Made by a program: the position numbers and the translations under genes
Shown: positions 6,290-13,063 of the stretch, one piece after another
How positions within the stretch are numbered: position 1 is the stretch's first letter
Layout of the letters: each line of letters opens with the position of its first letter
IMG/VR virus record: IMGVR_UViG_3300013120_000196
Span: 1 to 25,877 of that record
Strand: one strand, 5' to 3'
From: a virus
Length of the DNA stretch: 25,877 nt
Notes under the pieces: model-generated
What the model was told of the DNA's origin: nothing
What the model saw: only the letters and a program-made list of their open reading frames with translations
The model's database searches: none

Positions 6290-8356
6290 TCAAATCTTCA
6301 TGTATCGTCCTTCGAATAATTCATAAATTTCCTTTCCCTTAACCATCTTTTTTATGATCACATCTGTTTTGTTTTGAGAAATTCCTCCTTCCTCCATTTC
6401 TGAATATATATCGTGTACGCTCACCCCCTCCCGTCCCTCATCCAAGGCAACTAACCGAGCAAATATCAATCTGAATTTATCCTCCATTGCTCTCGTTCCC
6501 ATTGAAATCCCCGTTTCCAGAACATCCACATCCAATATTCCAGCAGGATTAAAGGACCGGATACAATCCGTAAGCATAATAAGAGATCTATCAATATCGG
6601 ATTCAATGACTTCCTCAGACAATCTTGCCCTTGCAGAAGCGCACGATATTCGTTCCAGGCCCTGAAGGTGTCGGGCATCGATAGGAATAGTAGAATATTG
6701 GAGATATTGTTGACGAATACTGACATAATACATTTTGAGTTTTTCTTTCAGGATTTTTGGAATTTTTGGGGTAAGTCGTTTCCCGTAAGCGATATATTTT
6801 ACGAATATATCACGGTCCAATTCTTCAATTTCTTCATGGTCCCAATAATCTAAAATGTGGTCTGCTAATGCTTCATCTTTCGTTTTATCAGCTACATCCC
6901 TCAACAGAAACACAAGGTCGAATCGGCTTAATAATTCAGTGGGGATATTGATCTGATCATAATATTCCATCCGGTCCACGAACCTGCCTTCTTTCGGATT
7001 ACCTGCCGCCAATATCGAACATTGACTTTGTAAGGTGGCATGGATTGACGCCTTATCTATCGTCACCGTCTGCTTCGACATTCCTTCAAGCAATGACGAT
7101 ATTCCACTCTGTCGCATTTTATCTATCTCATCGAGGCATACTATCCCATCGTTTGCCATCACCAGCGCCCCACCAACAAGCAACCATTTCCCACTCATTT
7201 CATCCCGCTCAACACTGGCAGATAATCCCGCTGCTGAACTTCCCCGACCCGAAGCATACAGACCTCGGGGCATAAGTTCAGACACATAATTCAATATCTG
7301 ACTTTTTGCTGTCGATGGATCCCCAAGAATTAAAACGTGAATATCGCCTCGAAATGCTTCCCCCGATTGTCGAAACTTTCGGGGACTTCCAAACAATTGT
7401 AATAATATCGCTTGCTTCAATTCCGAGTATCCAAATATTGAGGGGGATATTTGATTCGTTAAATATTCGATTACATTTTCTTTCTTTGCGATTTTATGGA
7501 TTTTTTTAATTTCATCGTTGGTTATTTTCATATCAGTGAATTTTCTTTCAAGAATCTCGAAACCTAATATCCGAAAGTAATATTCGTATATGGGTTTTTT
7601 CCCGCCTCGTTGGGGCGGTGATGTGTTCAGGATCCCAACCACCCTAACTTTATTACCTGGCTGTAAGGTTCCACACAAATTCCCATCCAACCAACAATAT
7701 ATATGATCTGGTTGGCAACCAGTCTTGACTTTATCCAGATGTTCCTCAATCGTTATCATCTGGGTCATCCAGGATATAGTCATCTCGGGAATTTCCTTGA
7801 AGAATGTTGAACTCGCAAGCCTCTGACATCCAGGACATTCGAGAGGTTTAATCTTTCGGAGATATTCTTGCTTAATTGGGAATATTTCTTGACATCGACC
7901 ACAATGATAGGCGATCTTATGTGCTCTATTACCAACCTTATGTATCTGTTTTATCGTCCCCTGGAATGATAAAAGTTGGCATTGCTTCAATTTCCATATT
8001 TTTGGAATGGTTGTTTTAATCATTGATACTATCGTTTTGCCGGAATTATCCAGATATACATAGGGTTCGGGCGAATGATGTTCTGGGATTTCATTCTCAA
8101 GCAACCACTCCTTTATTCGACCCATTACAATTTTTCTGATGATCCGAATATGTTTAATGGGGTTTTTGATAATGTAGTAAAATAATTCTTCATCAAAGTT
8201 CAGAATATCCATCAACCTTATCGAAAGGTGATCGAACTCCTCCATCATTTTTGACCGGATGATCGTGTCATATTTACCTCTGCTCCCATCGTCTTGATTC
8301 CAATTACAAATAAACCTTCGCCACAATTCTTCAACTTCGGCGGAGTTATATTTCAT
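6290..8356 (-). CDS. mcm: MCM replicative DNA helicase
   Basis: This is an archaeal/eukaryotic-type MCM helicase, 688 aa, which unwinds DNA as a hexamer ahead of the replication fork. The N-terminal domain carries a zinc site: C152, C155 (YHCGRC), C174 and C177 (ECPGC). The AAA+ core has Walker A GDPSTAKSQ (345-353), Walker B VCLDEIDKM (406-414), sensor-1 AAGNP and the arginine finger LLSRFD near 475-480. The last ~80 residues form a winged helix (SVHDIYSEM...ISQNKTDVIIKKM). The length is typical of archaeal MCM. I start at ATG 8356; an adjacent in-frame TTG at 8359 is possible. The origin-like palindrome lies about 480 bp upstream, suggesting the virus starts its own replication. Confidence 0.95.
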   Translation of the reverse strand: MKYNSAEVEELWRRFICNWNQDDGSRGKYDTIIRSKMMEEFDHLSIRLMDILNFDEELFYYIIKNPIKHIRIIRKIVMGRIKEWLLENEIPEHHSPEPYVYLDNSGKTIVSMIKTTIPKIWKLKQCQLLSFQGTIKQIHKVGNRAHKIAYHCGRCQEIFPIKQEYLRKIKPLECPGCQRLASSTFFKEIPEMTISWMTQMITIEEHLDKVKTGCQPDHIYCWLDGNLCGTLQPGNKVRVVGILNTSPPQRGGKKPIYEYYFRILGFEILERKFTDMKITNDEIKKIHKIAKKENVIEYLTNQISPSIFGYSELKQAILLQLFGSPRKFRQSGEAFRGDIHVLILGDPSTAKSQILNYVSELMPRGLYASGRGSSAAGLSASVERDEMSGKWLLVGGALVMANDGIVCLDEIDKMRQSGISSLLEGMSKQTVTIDKASIHATLQSQCSILAAGNPKEGRFVDRMEYYDQINIPTELLSRFDLVFLLRDVADKTKDEALADHILDYWDHEEIEELDRDIFVKYIAYGKRLTPKIPKILKEKLKMYYVSIRQQYLQYSTIPIDARHLQGLERISCASARARLSEEVIESDIDRSLIMLTDCIRSFNPAGILDVDVLETGISMGTRAMEDKFRLIFARLVALDEGREGVSVHDIYSEMEEGGISQNKTDVIIKKMVKGKEIYELFEGRYMKI

Positions 8357-8359
8357 CAA

Positions 8360-8701
8360 TCAATCATTCCCCTTGATGATAAAAGGAAGCATATTCATTA
8401 GTCGTTCCATTGCCCCTTCATTTGGATTAGAGCTCAAGAAGGATTTCAATCGTTCCAATATGGCACTTCCCTGGGGATTTTGTGTTCTCAAATATTCTAC
8501 GAGATATTCAATCATCTTTTCTGTTTCTGAAACCTTCTCTTCAAATTCTTGCTTGTAGAGTTTCAAATTCAACTCCTTCCATCCCATCAAAGGATGAGCA
8601 TTGTATATATCCTCTATCAACTTTATTTCTCCATCCGTTAAGTCGCCAAAACGGATGGTATAATTATGTCCCTTTATCTTCAATATTCTTCTTTTTGCCA
8701 T
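8360..8701 (-). CDS. Hypothetical protein upstream of MCM, 113 aa
   Basis: This is the first gene of the minus-strand operon and ends 3 nt before the MCM start. The N-terminus is basic (MAKRRILKIKGHNYTIRFGD), followed by helices with coiled-coil character (EFEEKVSETEKMIEYLVEYL). It has no known motif. The ATG at 8701 has GGTGA 5 nt upstream, which is preferred over the in-frame GTG inside that ribosome site. Its position suggests a partner or loader of MCM, or a regulator, but that is inference. Confidence 0.65.
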   Translation of the reverse strand: MAKRRILKIKGHNYTIRFGDLTDGEIKLIEDIYNAHPLMGWKELNLKLYKQEFEEKVSETEKMIEYLVEYLRTQNPQGSAILERLKSFLSSNPNEGAMERLMNMLPFIIKGND

Positions 8702-8734
8702 TTTTTTCACCTTTGTTTACTTTTGGGTCATCTA

Positions 8735-8761
8735 CCCTAAGTTATCATTTGGATTTTAGGG
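8735..8761. promoter_or_regulatory. Small inverted repeat in MCM operon leader
   Basis: CCCTAA at 8735-8740 and TTAGGG at 8756-8761 form a 6-bp inverted repeat with a 15-nt spacer. It lies between the candidate TATA box and the first gene, so it could be an operator or a weak leader hairpin. Confidence 0.3.
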
Positions 8762-8815
8762 CTCATATCAAAATATTCATATATGGTATGACAAAATACA
8801 CTAATATGTTCATAA

Positions 8816-8823
8816 TATATAAA
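8816..8823 (-). promoter_or_regulatory. Candidate TATA box for the MCM operon
   Basis: On the minus strand this reads TTTATATA, a close match to the archaeal TATA consensus. Transcription would begin near 8795, giving a leader of about 95 nt before the ATG at 8701. Other AT-rich stretches nearby make this one of several candidates. Confidence 0.4.
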
Positions 8824-8837
8824 TGTTGTTGTGTTAT

Positions 8838-8974
8838 TTTACATTCATTCATTTTACTTAGAATTTGTACCCCTATATAATAATAATTATTTTTTTCTCT
8901 AATAGTAATAAATATATATATAGATATATATTCTTATAGGGGTACGTTTTCTGAGAAATATAAATGAATGTAAA
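8838..8974. other. Candidate replication origin: nested inverted repeats around an AT-rich core
   Basis: TTTACATTCATT (8838-8849) is inverted as AATGAATGTAAA (8963-8974), and GTACCCCTAT (8867-8876) is inverted as ATAGGGGTAC (8936-8945). Both pairs share the same centre, 8906. The 59 bp between the inner arms (8877-8935) is nearly all A and T. Inverted boxes containing a G-string on both sides of an AT-rich unwinding element resemble archaeal origins, and the MCM operon lies next to it. A bidirectional operator is the main alternative. Confidence 0.5.
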
Positions 8975-8987
8975 TAAATTTAAGTGC

Positions 8988-9011
8988 CCTCTTTCTTCGC
9001 CGAAGGGGAGG
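8988..9011 (+). other. Stable hairpin in the intergenic region
   Basis: CCTCTTTCTTC (8988-8998) can pair with GAAGGGGAGG (9002-9011) around a 3-nt loop, with one bulged T and two G-U pairs. It may be part of a structured transcript or a protein-binding cruciform. Confidence 0.4.
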
Positions 9012-9035
9012 AAAAGGTTTTTCAAAAACAAAAAG

Positions 9036-9143
9036 CGGGCTTGATAACTAGGAAGAAAATAGAGGATGGAAACAACAAAACCATCCTCCGAAGATATCAC
9101 AAGGGGAGGTTATCGGTGGAAACGACGGGAGTTACCAAGCCCG
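9036..9143. ncRNA. Candidate structured RNA or cruciform element
   Basis: A 14-bp closing stem joins CGGGCTTGATAACT (9036-9049) to AGTTACCAAGCCCG (9130-9143) with one mismatch. That mismatch is A-C on the plus-strand RNA but becomes a G-U pair on the minus-strand RNA. Inside is a perfect 8-bp hairpin, GAGGATGG (9062-9069) with CCATCCTC (9081-9088), loop 11 nt. A third weaker stem (GATA 9093-9096 with TATC 9111-9114) is possible. I found no tRNA features or known ribozyme core. It does not look coding. Confidence 0.35.
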
Positions 9144-9165
9144 ATAAGAATGAGGGGGAAACTTG

Positions 9166-9174
9166 TATATATTA
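9166..9174 (+). promoter_or_regulatory. TATA box of a leaderless promoter
   Basis: TATATATTA lies with its centre about 25 nt before the ATG at 9195, preceded by a purine-rich GGGGGAAAC that could be a BRE. There is no ribosome site before the ATG, so the transcript is probably leaderless. Confidence 0.55.
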
Positions 9175-9176
9175 TT

Positions 9177-9194
9177 ATTGTCATTATTGACAAT
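9177..9194 (+). promoter_or_regulatory. 18-bp palindromic operator next to a start codon
   Basis: ATTGTCA, a TTAT spacer and TGACAAT form a perfect 7+7 inverted repeat that ends one base before the ATG at 9195. It covers the expected transcription start, so a bound dimer would block initiation. The gene it controls encodes a ribbon-helix-helix protein, suggesting autoregulation. Confidence 0.55.
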
Positions 9195-9317
9195 ATGAAA
9201 ACAATACATCTGGAAATAAGGGAGGACATTGTGCAAAAATTGATGACGCTCAAACGACCGAGAGAATCATATTCAAATGTGATACAAAGATTGTTGGAGG
9301 GATTTTATCGGGTATAA
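9195..9317 (+). CDS. Ribbon-helix-helix (VapB-like) regulator, 40 aa
   Basis: MKTIHLEIREDIVQKLMTLK followed by ESYSNVIQRLLEGF has the form of a ribbon-helix-helix protein: a beta strand with alternating residues, helix A, and helix B starting with a SYSNVI-type turn. This is close to archaeal VapB-type antitoxins. No VapC toxin follows, so it is probably a repressor of the divergent region. I start at 9195 rather than further upstream because the upstream residues are encoded by the structured and promoter DNA and look random. The TATA box 25 nt upstream with no ribosome site fits leaderless translation. The palindrome at 9177-9194 is a likely binding site. Confidence 0.6.
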   Translation: MKTIHLEIREDIVQKLMTLKRPRESYSNVIQRLLEGFYRV

Positions 9318-9417
9318 ACGGATCTGTGTCAAGTGCGGTGAGAAATTTGTATCTGGAGGAACAAAGGAATGTCCTTACTGTGAAGATGGCGGGCATGTCA
9401 TAGATATTAGGGTGTGA
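9307..9417 (+). CDS. Orphan zinc-ribbon frame with no standard start
   Basis: The frame encodes RICVKCGEKF and KECPYCEDGG, a clear CXXC...CXXC ribbon, and stops at 9415-9417. It is open only from 9283 and contains no ATG, GTG or TTG start. GGAGG at 9296-9300 lies 6 nt before an ATC at 9307, used here only to mark a possible start. It overlaps the end of the ribbon-helix-helix gene in the +1 frame, so it may be expressed by frameshift from that gene (GFYR to YKRICVKC), or there may be a sequence error. Confidence 0.4.
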   Translation: MGYKRICVKCGEKFVSGGTKECPYCEDGGHVIDIRV

Positions 9418-9421
9418 TACG

Positions 9422-9559
9422 ATGAACCATGAGCATCGAAAACGGTTAACAGATGAGATACGAGCATTGCGGGATCCATATGGTCATACGCCGACCAGAG
9501 AAATTATAGATATAATCCGGAGAGAAATTCGGATGGCAAAAGGATCTGACGAAGGATGA
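9422..9559 (+). CDS. Hypothetical protein, 45 aa
   Basis: A short, highly charged protein, MNHEHRKRLTDEIRALRD, with a second helix REIIDIIRREIRMAKG. Two amphipathic helices separated by DPYGHTPT suggest a helical hairpin. It has no known motif. GGTGTGA lies 4 nt before the ATG and the gene follows the ribbon frame closely. The following gene starts 15 nt after its stop, so it belongs to the plus-strand operon. Confidence 0.5.
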   Translation: MNHEHRKRLTDEIRALRDPYGHTPTREIIDIIRREIRMAKGSDEG

Positions 9560-9574
9560 GAGGAGGGAAATACA

Positions 9575-10054
9575 ATGGAAATAGTATACAAGAAAATATC
9601 TGAACTTAAACCCTGGGACCGTAATCCCCAGCTCCATAATGAGGTTGCAATATCGAAGAGTATAGAACGTTTTGGGTTCAGGGCCCCGATTATTATACAG
9701 AAAGGAACAGGGAGAATTATCTCCGGACATGGTCGAATAAAAGCACTTAAAATGATAGGGAAAGAAGAAGTTCCCTGTATTGAGTGGGATGTCACGGACG
9801 AGAATGAGATGAAGGCATACACCATCTTGGATAATTCCCTCACAATATTTCCTGGGATGGATGAAGATATACTGGGTGAACTGGTTAGAGAGCTTGATAA
9901 TGAAATGGAAGATTTCAATTTAGATATATTGGGATTTGAAGGAGATAAATTAAAGGAGTTACTTGGGAAAATTGAGATTGAAATATTTGAACCTGAATAT
10001 GATGAAAATATGGAGACAGAAAATGAATGTCCAAAATGTGGATTTAAATGGTAG
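9575..10054 (+). CDS. ParB-like nuclease-domain protein with C-terminal CPKCG motif
   Basis: The first ~90 residues are a ParB/sulfiredoxin-type domain: SELKPWDRNPQLHN, SIERFGFRAPIII, then RIISGHGRIKALKMIG with the GHGR motif at 51-54 and VPCIEWD. Phage ParB-domain proteins of this kind are often fused to, or next to, DNA methyltransferases, and here the gene overlaps one by 32 nt. A helical region follows, and the C-terminus ECPKCGFKW is a short zinc knuckle seen in such methyltransferase-associated proteins. GGAGG lies 8 nt before the ATG at 9575. It probably helps target or regulate the methyltransferase; nuclease or NTPase activity is possible but untested. Confidence 0.8.
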   Translation: MEIVYKKISELKPWDRNPQLHNEVAISKSIERFGFRAPIIIQKGTGRIISGHGRIKALKMIGKEEVPCIEWDVTDENEMKAYTILDNSLTIFPGMDEDILGELVRELDNEMEDFNLDILGFEGDKLKELLGKIEIEIFEPEYDENMETENECPKCGFKW

Positions 10055-11015
10055 GCCTACAGTAATATCATTATTTGCTGGATGCGGAGGATCTTCTCTC
10101 GGTTATAAAATGGCAGGATATAAAGAACTTCTTGCTATTGAATGGGATGATAATGCGATTGAAACCTTTAAACTAAATTTTGATTCACCTATCGAAAAAT
10201 GGGATATTCGAGAACTTGTGGGACAGAAAGTATTGGATTATTGTAATATAAAGAAAGGAGAACTTGATCTTTTAGATGGGTCTCCACCATGTCAAGGATT
10301 TTCAACGGCGGGAAAACGAAAAGTATCTGATATTCGTAATGATCTTGTAAATCATAATATCCGATTAATTGATGAGATTCAGCCGAAAGTATTTGTTATC
10401 GAGAATGTTTCTGGAATGGTCAAAGGAAAGATGAAAGGATTATTTATCGAATATATGAAGAAAATGAAATCTATGAATTATGTTGTAAAATGTAAACTTT
10501 TGAATGCAATGTATTATCAAGTTCCACAATCACGACAAAGGTTAATATTTATGGGTGTAAGAAAAGATTTAGACAAAGATCCGAGTTATCCAATACCGAG
10601 TAAGAAAATAATAACAGTTAAAGAAGCATTAAAGAATATTCAGAATAATATCTTACCTCCATTGTTATCAAACTTTGTAAAAAATTACGTTCCAAAAATG
10701 AAAATGGGTCAGAATTTAAACGATGTGGGATATAAGGGAGGATTTCAAACAAAAAGGATTAATTCCCGTTATCCATCACCGACATTGACGAAAATAATAG
10801 GAGGCATAGGTTTTGGTCATCACATTCATCCATATGAAGATAGAGTATTATCAATTTCTGAATTAAAGAGATTACATACCTTTCCAGATAATTTTAAATT
10901 CATTGGAAAATATCAAATTAAATCAGCAAGAATTGGAAATTCCGTGCCGCCTTTAATGATGAAGGCAATTGCATTAAGAATAAAAAAGGATATATTAATG
11001 GTGGAAAAATGGTAA
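10023..11015 (+). CDS. C5-cytosine DNA methyltransferase (Dcm type), 330 aa
   Basis: All main C5-methyltransferase motifs are present: SLFAGCGGSSLG (motif I, residues 16-27), GSPPCQGFS with catalytic C90 (motif IV), VIENVSG (motif VI, 125-131), QSRQR (motif VIII, 169-173) and ARIGNSVPP (motif X). The target-recognition region lies between about 200 and 265, including PSPTLTKIIGG. It transfers a methyl group from SAM to C5 of cytosine in a specific DNA sequence. I start at ATG 10023, with GGAG 7 nt upstream, inside the end of the ParB-like gene. The radical SAM gene begins within its last codons, so the three are co-translated. No cognate restriction enzyme is adjacent. Confidence 0.92.
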   Translation: MNVQNVDLNGRPTVISLFAGCGGSSLGYKMAGYKELLAIEWDDNAIETFKLNFDSPIEKWDIRELVGQKVLDYCNIKKGELDLLDGSPPCQGFSTAGKRKVSDIRNDLVNHNIRLIDEIQPKVFVIENVSGMVKGKMKGLFIEYMKKMKSMNYVVKCKLLNAMYYQVPQSRQRLIFMGVRKDLDKDPSYPIPSKKIITVKEALKNIQNNILPPLLSNFVKNYVPKMKMGQNLNDVGYKGGFQTKRINSRYPSPTLTKIIGGIGFGHHIHPYEDRVLSISELKRLHTFPDNFKFIGKYQIKSARIGNSVPPLMMKAIALRIKKDILMVEKW

Positions 11016-12262
11016 AACCTGTTGGAATATTATTGTTCACTCATCCTGATACCATTAAGGTATATCGTGAGAATACAACAAATTATTCTTTCGACAATAA
11101 AAAGGGTGGTGGCATAAAGAAAGTCATATCTGAACTTGAGGTTCCATATGAGTTTTGTTCGCATAGTACAATGGGTAATTATGATGATGTGATATGTTCA
11201 TTGACTTCCTTTAATGATGTGTTAAACTTAGTCATAAATGTTCCTAATAATCTGAAAAATACTCGGATACATATCGGTGGCCCTGCATGTAATAATATTC
11301 GTCCCATAATTCCATATATTTATTCGGCAAATTTTGGAAGATGTGATGAGGGAAAAATAAACAAAATATTGAATCATGAACCATTAAAGTCAGTTTGGTA
11401 TAAAGATGAAGATCCCGATTTTTCAGGAGAATATGAGGTTGATACGTCCTCAGTTAAAGGATTAGGTGATAATGAACGTTCTTTTGGATGTCCCCAAAAA
11501 TGTGCTTTTTGTTTTTATTCTCACTGGAATGGTTATAGAACAAAGGGAAAGGATAGTCATTATGGGTCAGGTATTGAATATGAAGAAGATTTCTTTCAGT
11601 GTTTGGATTGGCCCAAAATAGATAAGTCTCGATATGGCTTAACGGCACTTGACGGGGTAACCGAAGAAACAAGATCGAGGGTACATAAGAAAATAACAAG
11701 ACAAGATATAAAGGATACATTATTGAGATCGAATGAAATAGAATCAGAAAAAGGGTTCAGATTGAAGATATATTTAATTGTGGGGTACCCTTGGGAAAAT
11801 AAAGATGAATTAGATAAATTTGATTTGCCTATAATATTCAAGGAAATAGAGGACAATCTCATAAATAAGTTTACAGTAAGATTACAGATTTCTCATTTCA
11901 TTCCATTCCAAAAAACACCCTTATGGAATGTTCCATTCAATTTCTATAATTATCGTAAATGGGCAAAATCACATCCGAGATTATATGATAGTCAGAAAGT
12001 GAGAGTTTTCTCTGGAGTAGGAAATCCATCCCCTGCATTGGCAGGAACAAGTACTATACTTCAACGAGCATGGAATGATGATACGGATGTAATACGACTT
12101 TTGGCTACAAAGAAGTTTAGACGAATGAAAGTATCTCAACAATTGAGTATAATGAGAAGGAATTTCAATCGTTTTTTTGTGGAACAAAATGTAGAAACCA
12201 TCAAAAACATAATTACTCCGAATAAATATGATAAGATTATCTGGAGGGACAAAAACAAATGA
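11009..12262 (+). CDS. Radical SAM protein coupled to the methyltransferase, 417 aa
   Basis: RSFGCPQKCAFCFY holds the CX3CX2C motif (C161, C165, C168) of radical SAM enzymes. Upstream, the segment VGILLFTHPD...IHIGGPACN (GGPA 90-93) resembles a degenerate B12-binding-like domain, as in radical SAM enzymes with a Rossmann-type N-terminus, but no clear cobalamin-binding His is seen. Downstream, GLTALDGVTEETR and RLKIYLIVGYPWE match the barrel strands of that group. It overlaps the methyltransferase end by 7 nt with GGTGG 4 nt upstream. This coupling suggests it acts on the same DNA, perhaps elaborating 5-methylcytosine, but that is inference. The 3' overlap with the next gene is 4 nt. Confidence 0.82.
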   Translation: MVKPVGILLFTHPDTIKVYRENTTNYSFDNKKGGGIKKVISELEVPYEFCSHSTMGNYDDVICSLTSFNDVLNLVINVPNNLKNTRIHIGGPACNNIRPIIPYIYSANFGRCDEGKINKILNHEPLKSVWYKDEDPDFSGEYEVDTSSVKGLGDNERSFGCPQKCAFCFYSHWNGYRTKGKDSHYGSGIEYEEDFFQCLDWPKIDKSRYGLTALDGVTEETRSRVHKKITRQDIKDTLLRSNEIESEKGFRLKIYLIVGYPWENKDELDKFDLPIIFKEIEDNLINKFTVRLQISHFIPFQKTPLWNVPFNFYNYRKWAKSHPRLYDSQKVRVFSGVGNPSPALAGTSTILQRAWNDDTDVIRLLATKKFRRMKVSQQLSIMRRNFNRFFVEQNVETIKNIITPNKYDKIIWRDKNK

Positions 12263-12564
12263 TATTCTACAACCTTCTACCTTCTCATATCAAGATTCTG
12301 CTCTACATTAACAAACCAATTGGGTTCAAGGAACTTGCAGAGAAAACAGGATATTCATTTGCCATGATTTATTCTCATTGCACAAAACTGAAAAATGAAG
12401 GTTTGATAAAATATGTGGAGGATGGCAGGGGTCGCAATTGTCGTTCATATACGAGAGTAGCACCAACCATTTTATCTATATTCATCAAGATCAATCATCA
12501 AGGATTAACGATGATTGAGATAATGAGAGAGAACGGACAGAAGGAACGATATAGGGTGTGTTGA
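12259..12564 (+). CDS. Winged-helix DNA-binding protein, 101 aa
   Basis: SHIKILLYINKPIGFKELAEKTGYSFAMIYSHC is a clear winged helix-turn-helix: helix 1, helix 2 (FKELAEKTG) and recognition helix 3 (FAMIYSHCTKLKNEG), followed by the wing LIKYVEDGRGRNCRSYTRV. This is MarR/ArsR-like in form. The ATG overlaps the radical SAM stop (ATGA). It sits at the boundary between the modification cassette and the packaging genes, so it may regulate the late genes. Dimerisation or ligand binding cannot be judged. Confidence 0.7.
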   Translation: MIFYNLLPSHIKILLYINKPIGFKELAEKTGYSFAMIYSHCTKLKNEGLIKYVEDGRGRNCRSYTRVAPTILSIFIKINHQGLTMIEIMRENGQKERYRVC

Positions 12565-12565
12565 T

Positions 12566-13063
12566 ATGGGATTTAAAAAGTTTTCACCTGTTCAATTTGG
12601 ACAGAAATATCTTGAAGCACTTGATAAAGGAATCATTCAAAAAATAGATATTATTAAATACATGAAGATTTCATCAGCAACATTTTATGCATATTGGAAG
12701 GATCCTGAATATCGAGCTCAAACTAAAAAAACGATAGAGAAATTTGAACACAAGGTAAAAGAATTGAAATTAGGAACAAATCATAGGGAAAAAATTATTG
12801 AGACGGCATACCGTTTGCATGAACGTGGAATTGCTGATGCCATTTCCCAAAAATCTTGGGCAAAGGCAAGAAAGATTTCAATTGATGCATTGAAGATATG
12901 CAAAACTGAAATGGAGATTGAAAGGGTGTTTGTTGCCATTGGTGAGGTGAACATACAGAATACACAGGTTAATATTCATAGTGAAGTTCAGGTTGTAGTT
13001 GATGAAATGTGGGCGAAATTATGTGAAGGTTGCAGAGCAAAGATCAAGGAGATATTGAAATGA
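12566..13063 (+). CDS. terS: Putative terminase small subunit, 165 aa
   Basis: The N-terminus looks like a helix-turn-helix: QFGQKYLEALDKGIIQKIDIIKYM followed by ISSATFYAYWKDPEYRAQ, which fits a DNA-recognition domain with a phage-type WxxDPxYR segment. A helical oligomerisation region follows, and the C-terminus includes LCEGCRAKI. The product would recognise the packaging site and load the large terminase, encoded about 570 nt downstream. The call rests on domain form and position, not strong sequence recognition. The start is 1 nt after the previous stop; GGGTGT lies upstream. The other option is a transcription regulator. Confidence 0.55.
   Translation: MGFKKFSPVQFGQKYLEALDKGIIQKIDIIKYMKISSATFYAYWKDPEYRAQTKKTIEKFEHKVKELKLGTNHREKIIETAYRLHERGIADAISQKSWAKARKISIDALKICKTEMEIERVFVAIGEVNIQNTQVNIHSEVQVVVDEMWAKLCEGCRAKIKEILK

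Noticed and set aside
8482-8880. Plus-strand open frame opposite the gene upstream of MCM
   Set aside because: It is a shadow of the coding minus strand and has no ribosome site or recognisable protein pattern.
9036-9143. tRNA or tRNA-like gene suggested by the GCGGGCTT start and AAGCCCG end
   Set aside because: There is no T-loop consensus, no D-arm and no anticodon arm of the right size, and the closing stem is 14 bp rather than 7.
9036-9143. Hammerhead-type ribozyme
   Set aside because: The conserved CUGAUGA core is absent, although GAAAC occurs.
8984-9190. Plus-strand frame in the intergenic region
   Set aside because: It spans hairpins and the promoter and has no protein-like composition.
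9066-9194. Longer reading of the ribbon-helix-helix protein starting at 9066
   Set aside because: The extra residues are encoded by the structured segment, the TATA box and the palindrome; the family pattern begins at 9195.
12259-12564. Toxin-antitoxin or phage repressor pair with the ribbon-helix-helix gene
   Set aside because: The two regulators are 3 kb apart with no toxin-like gene beside either one.
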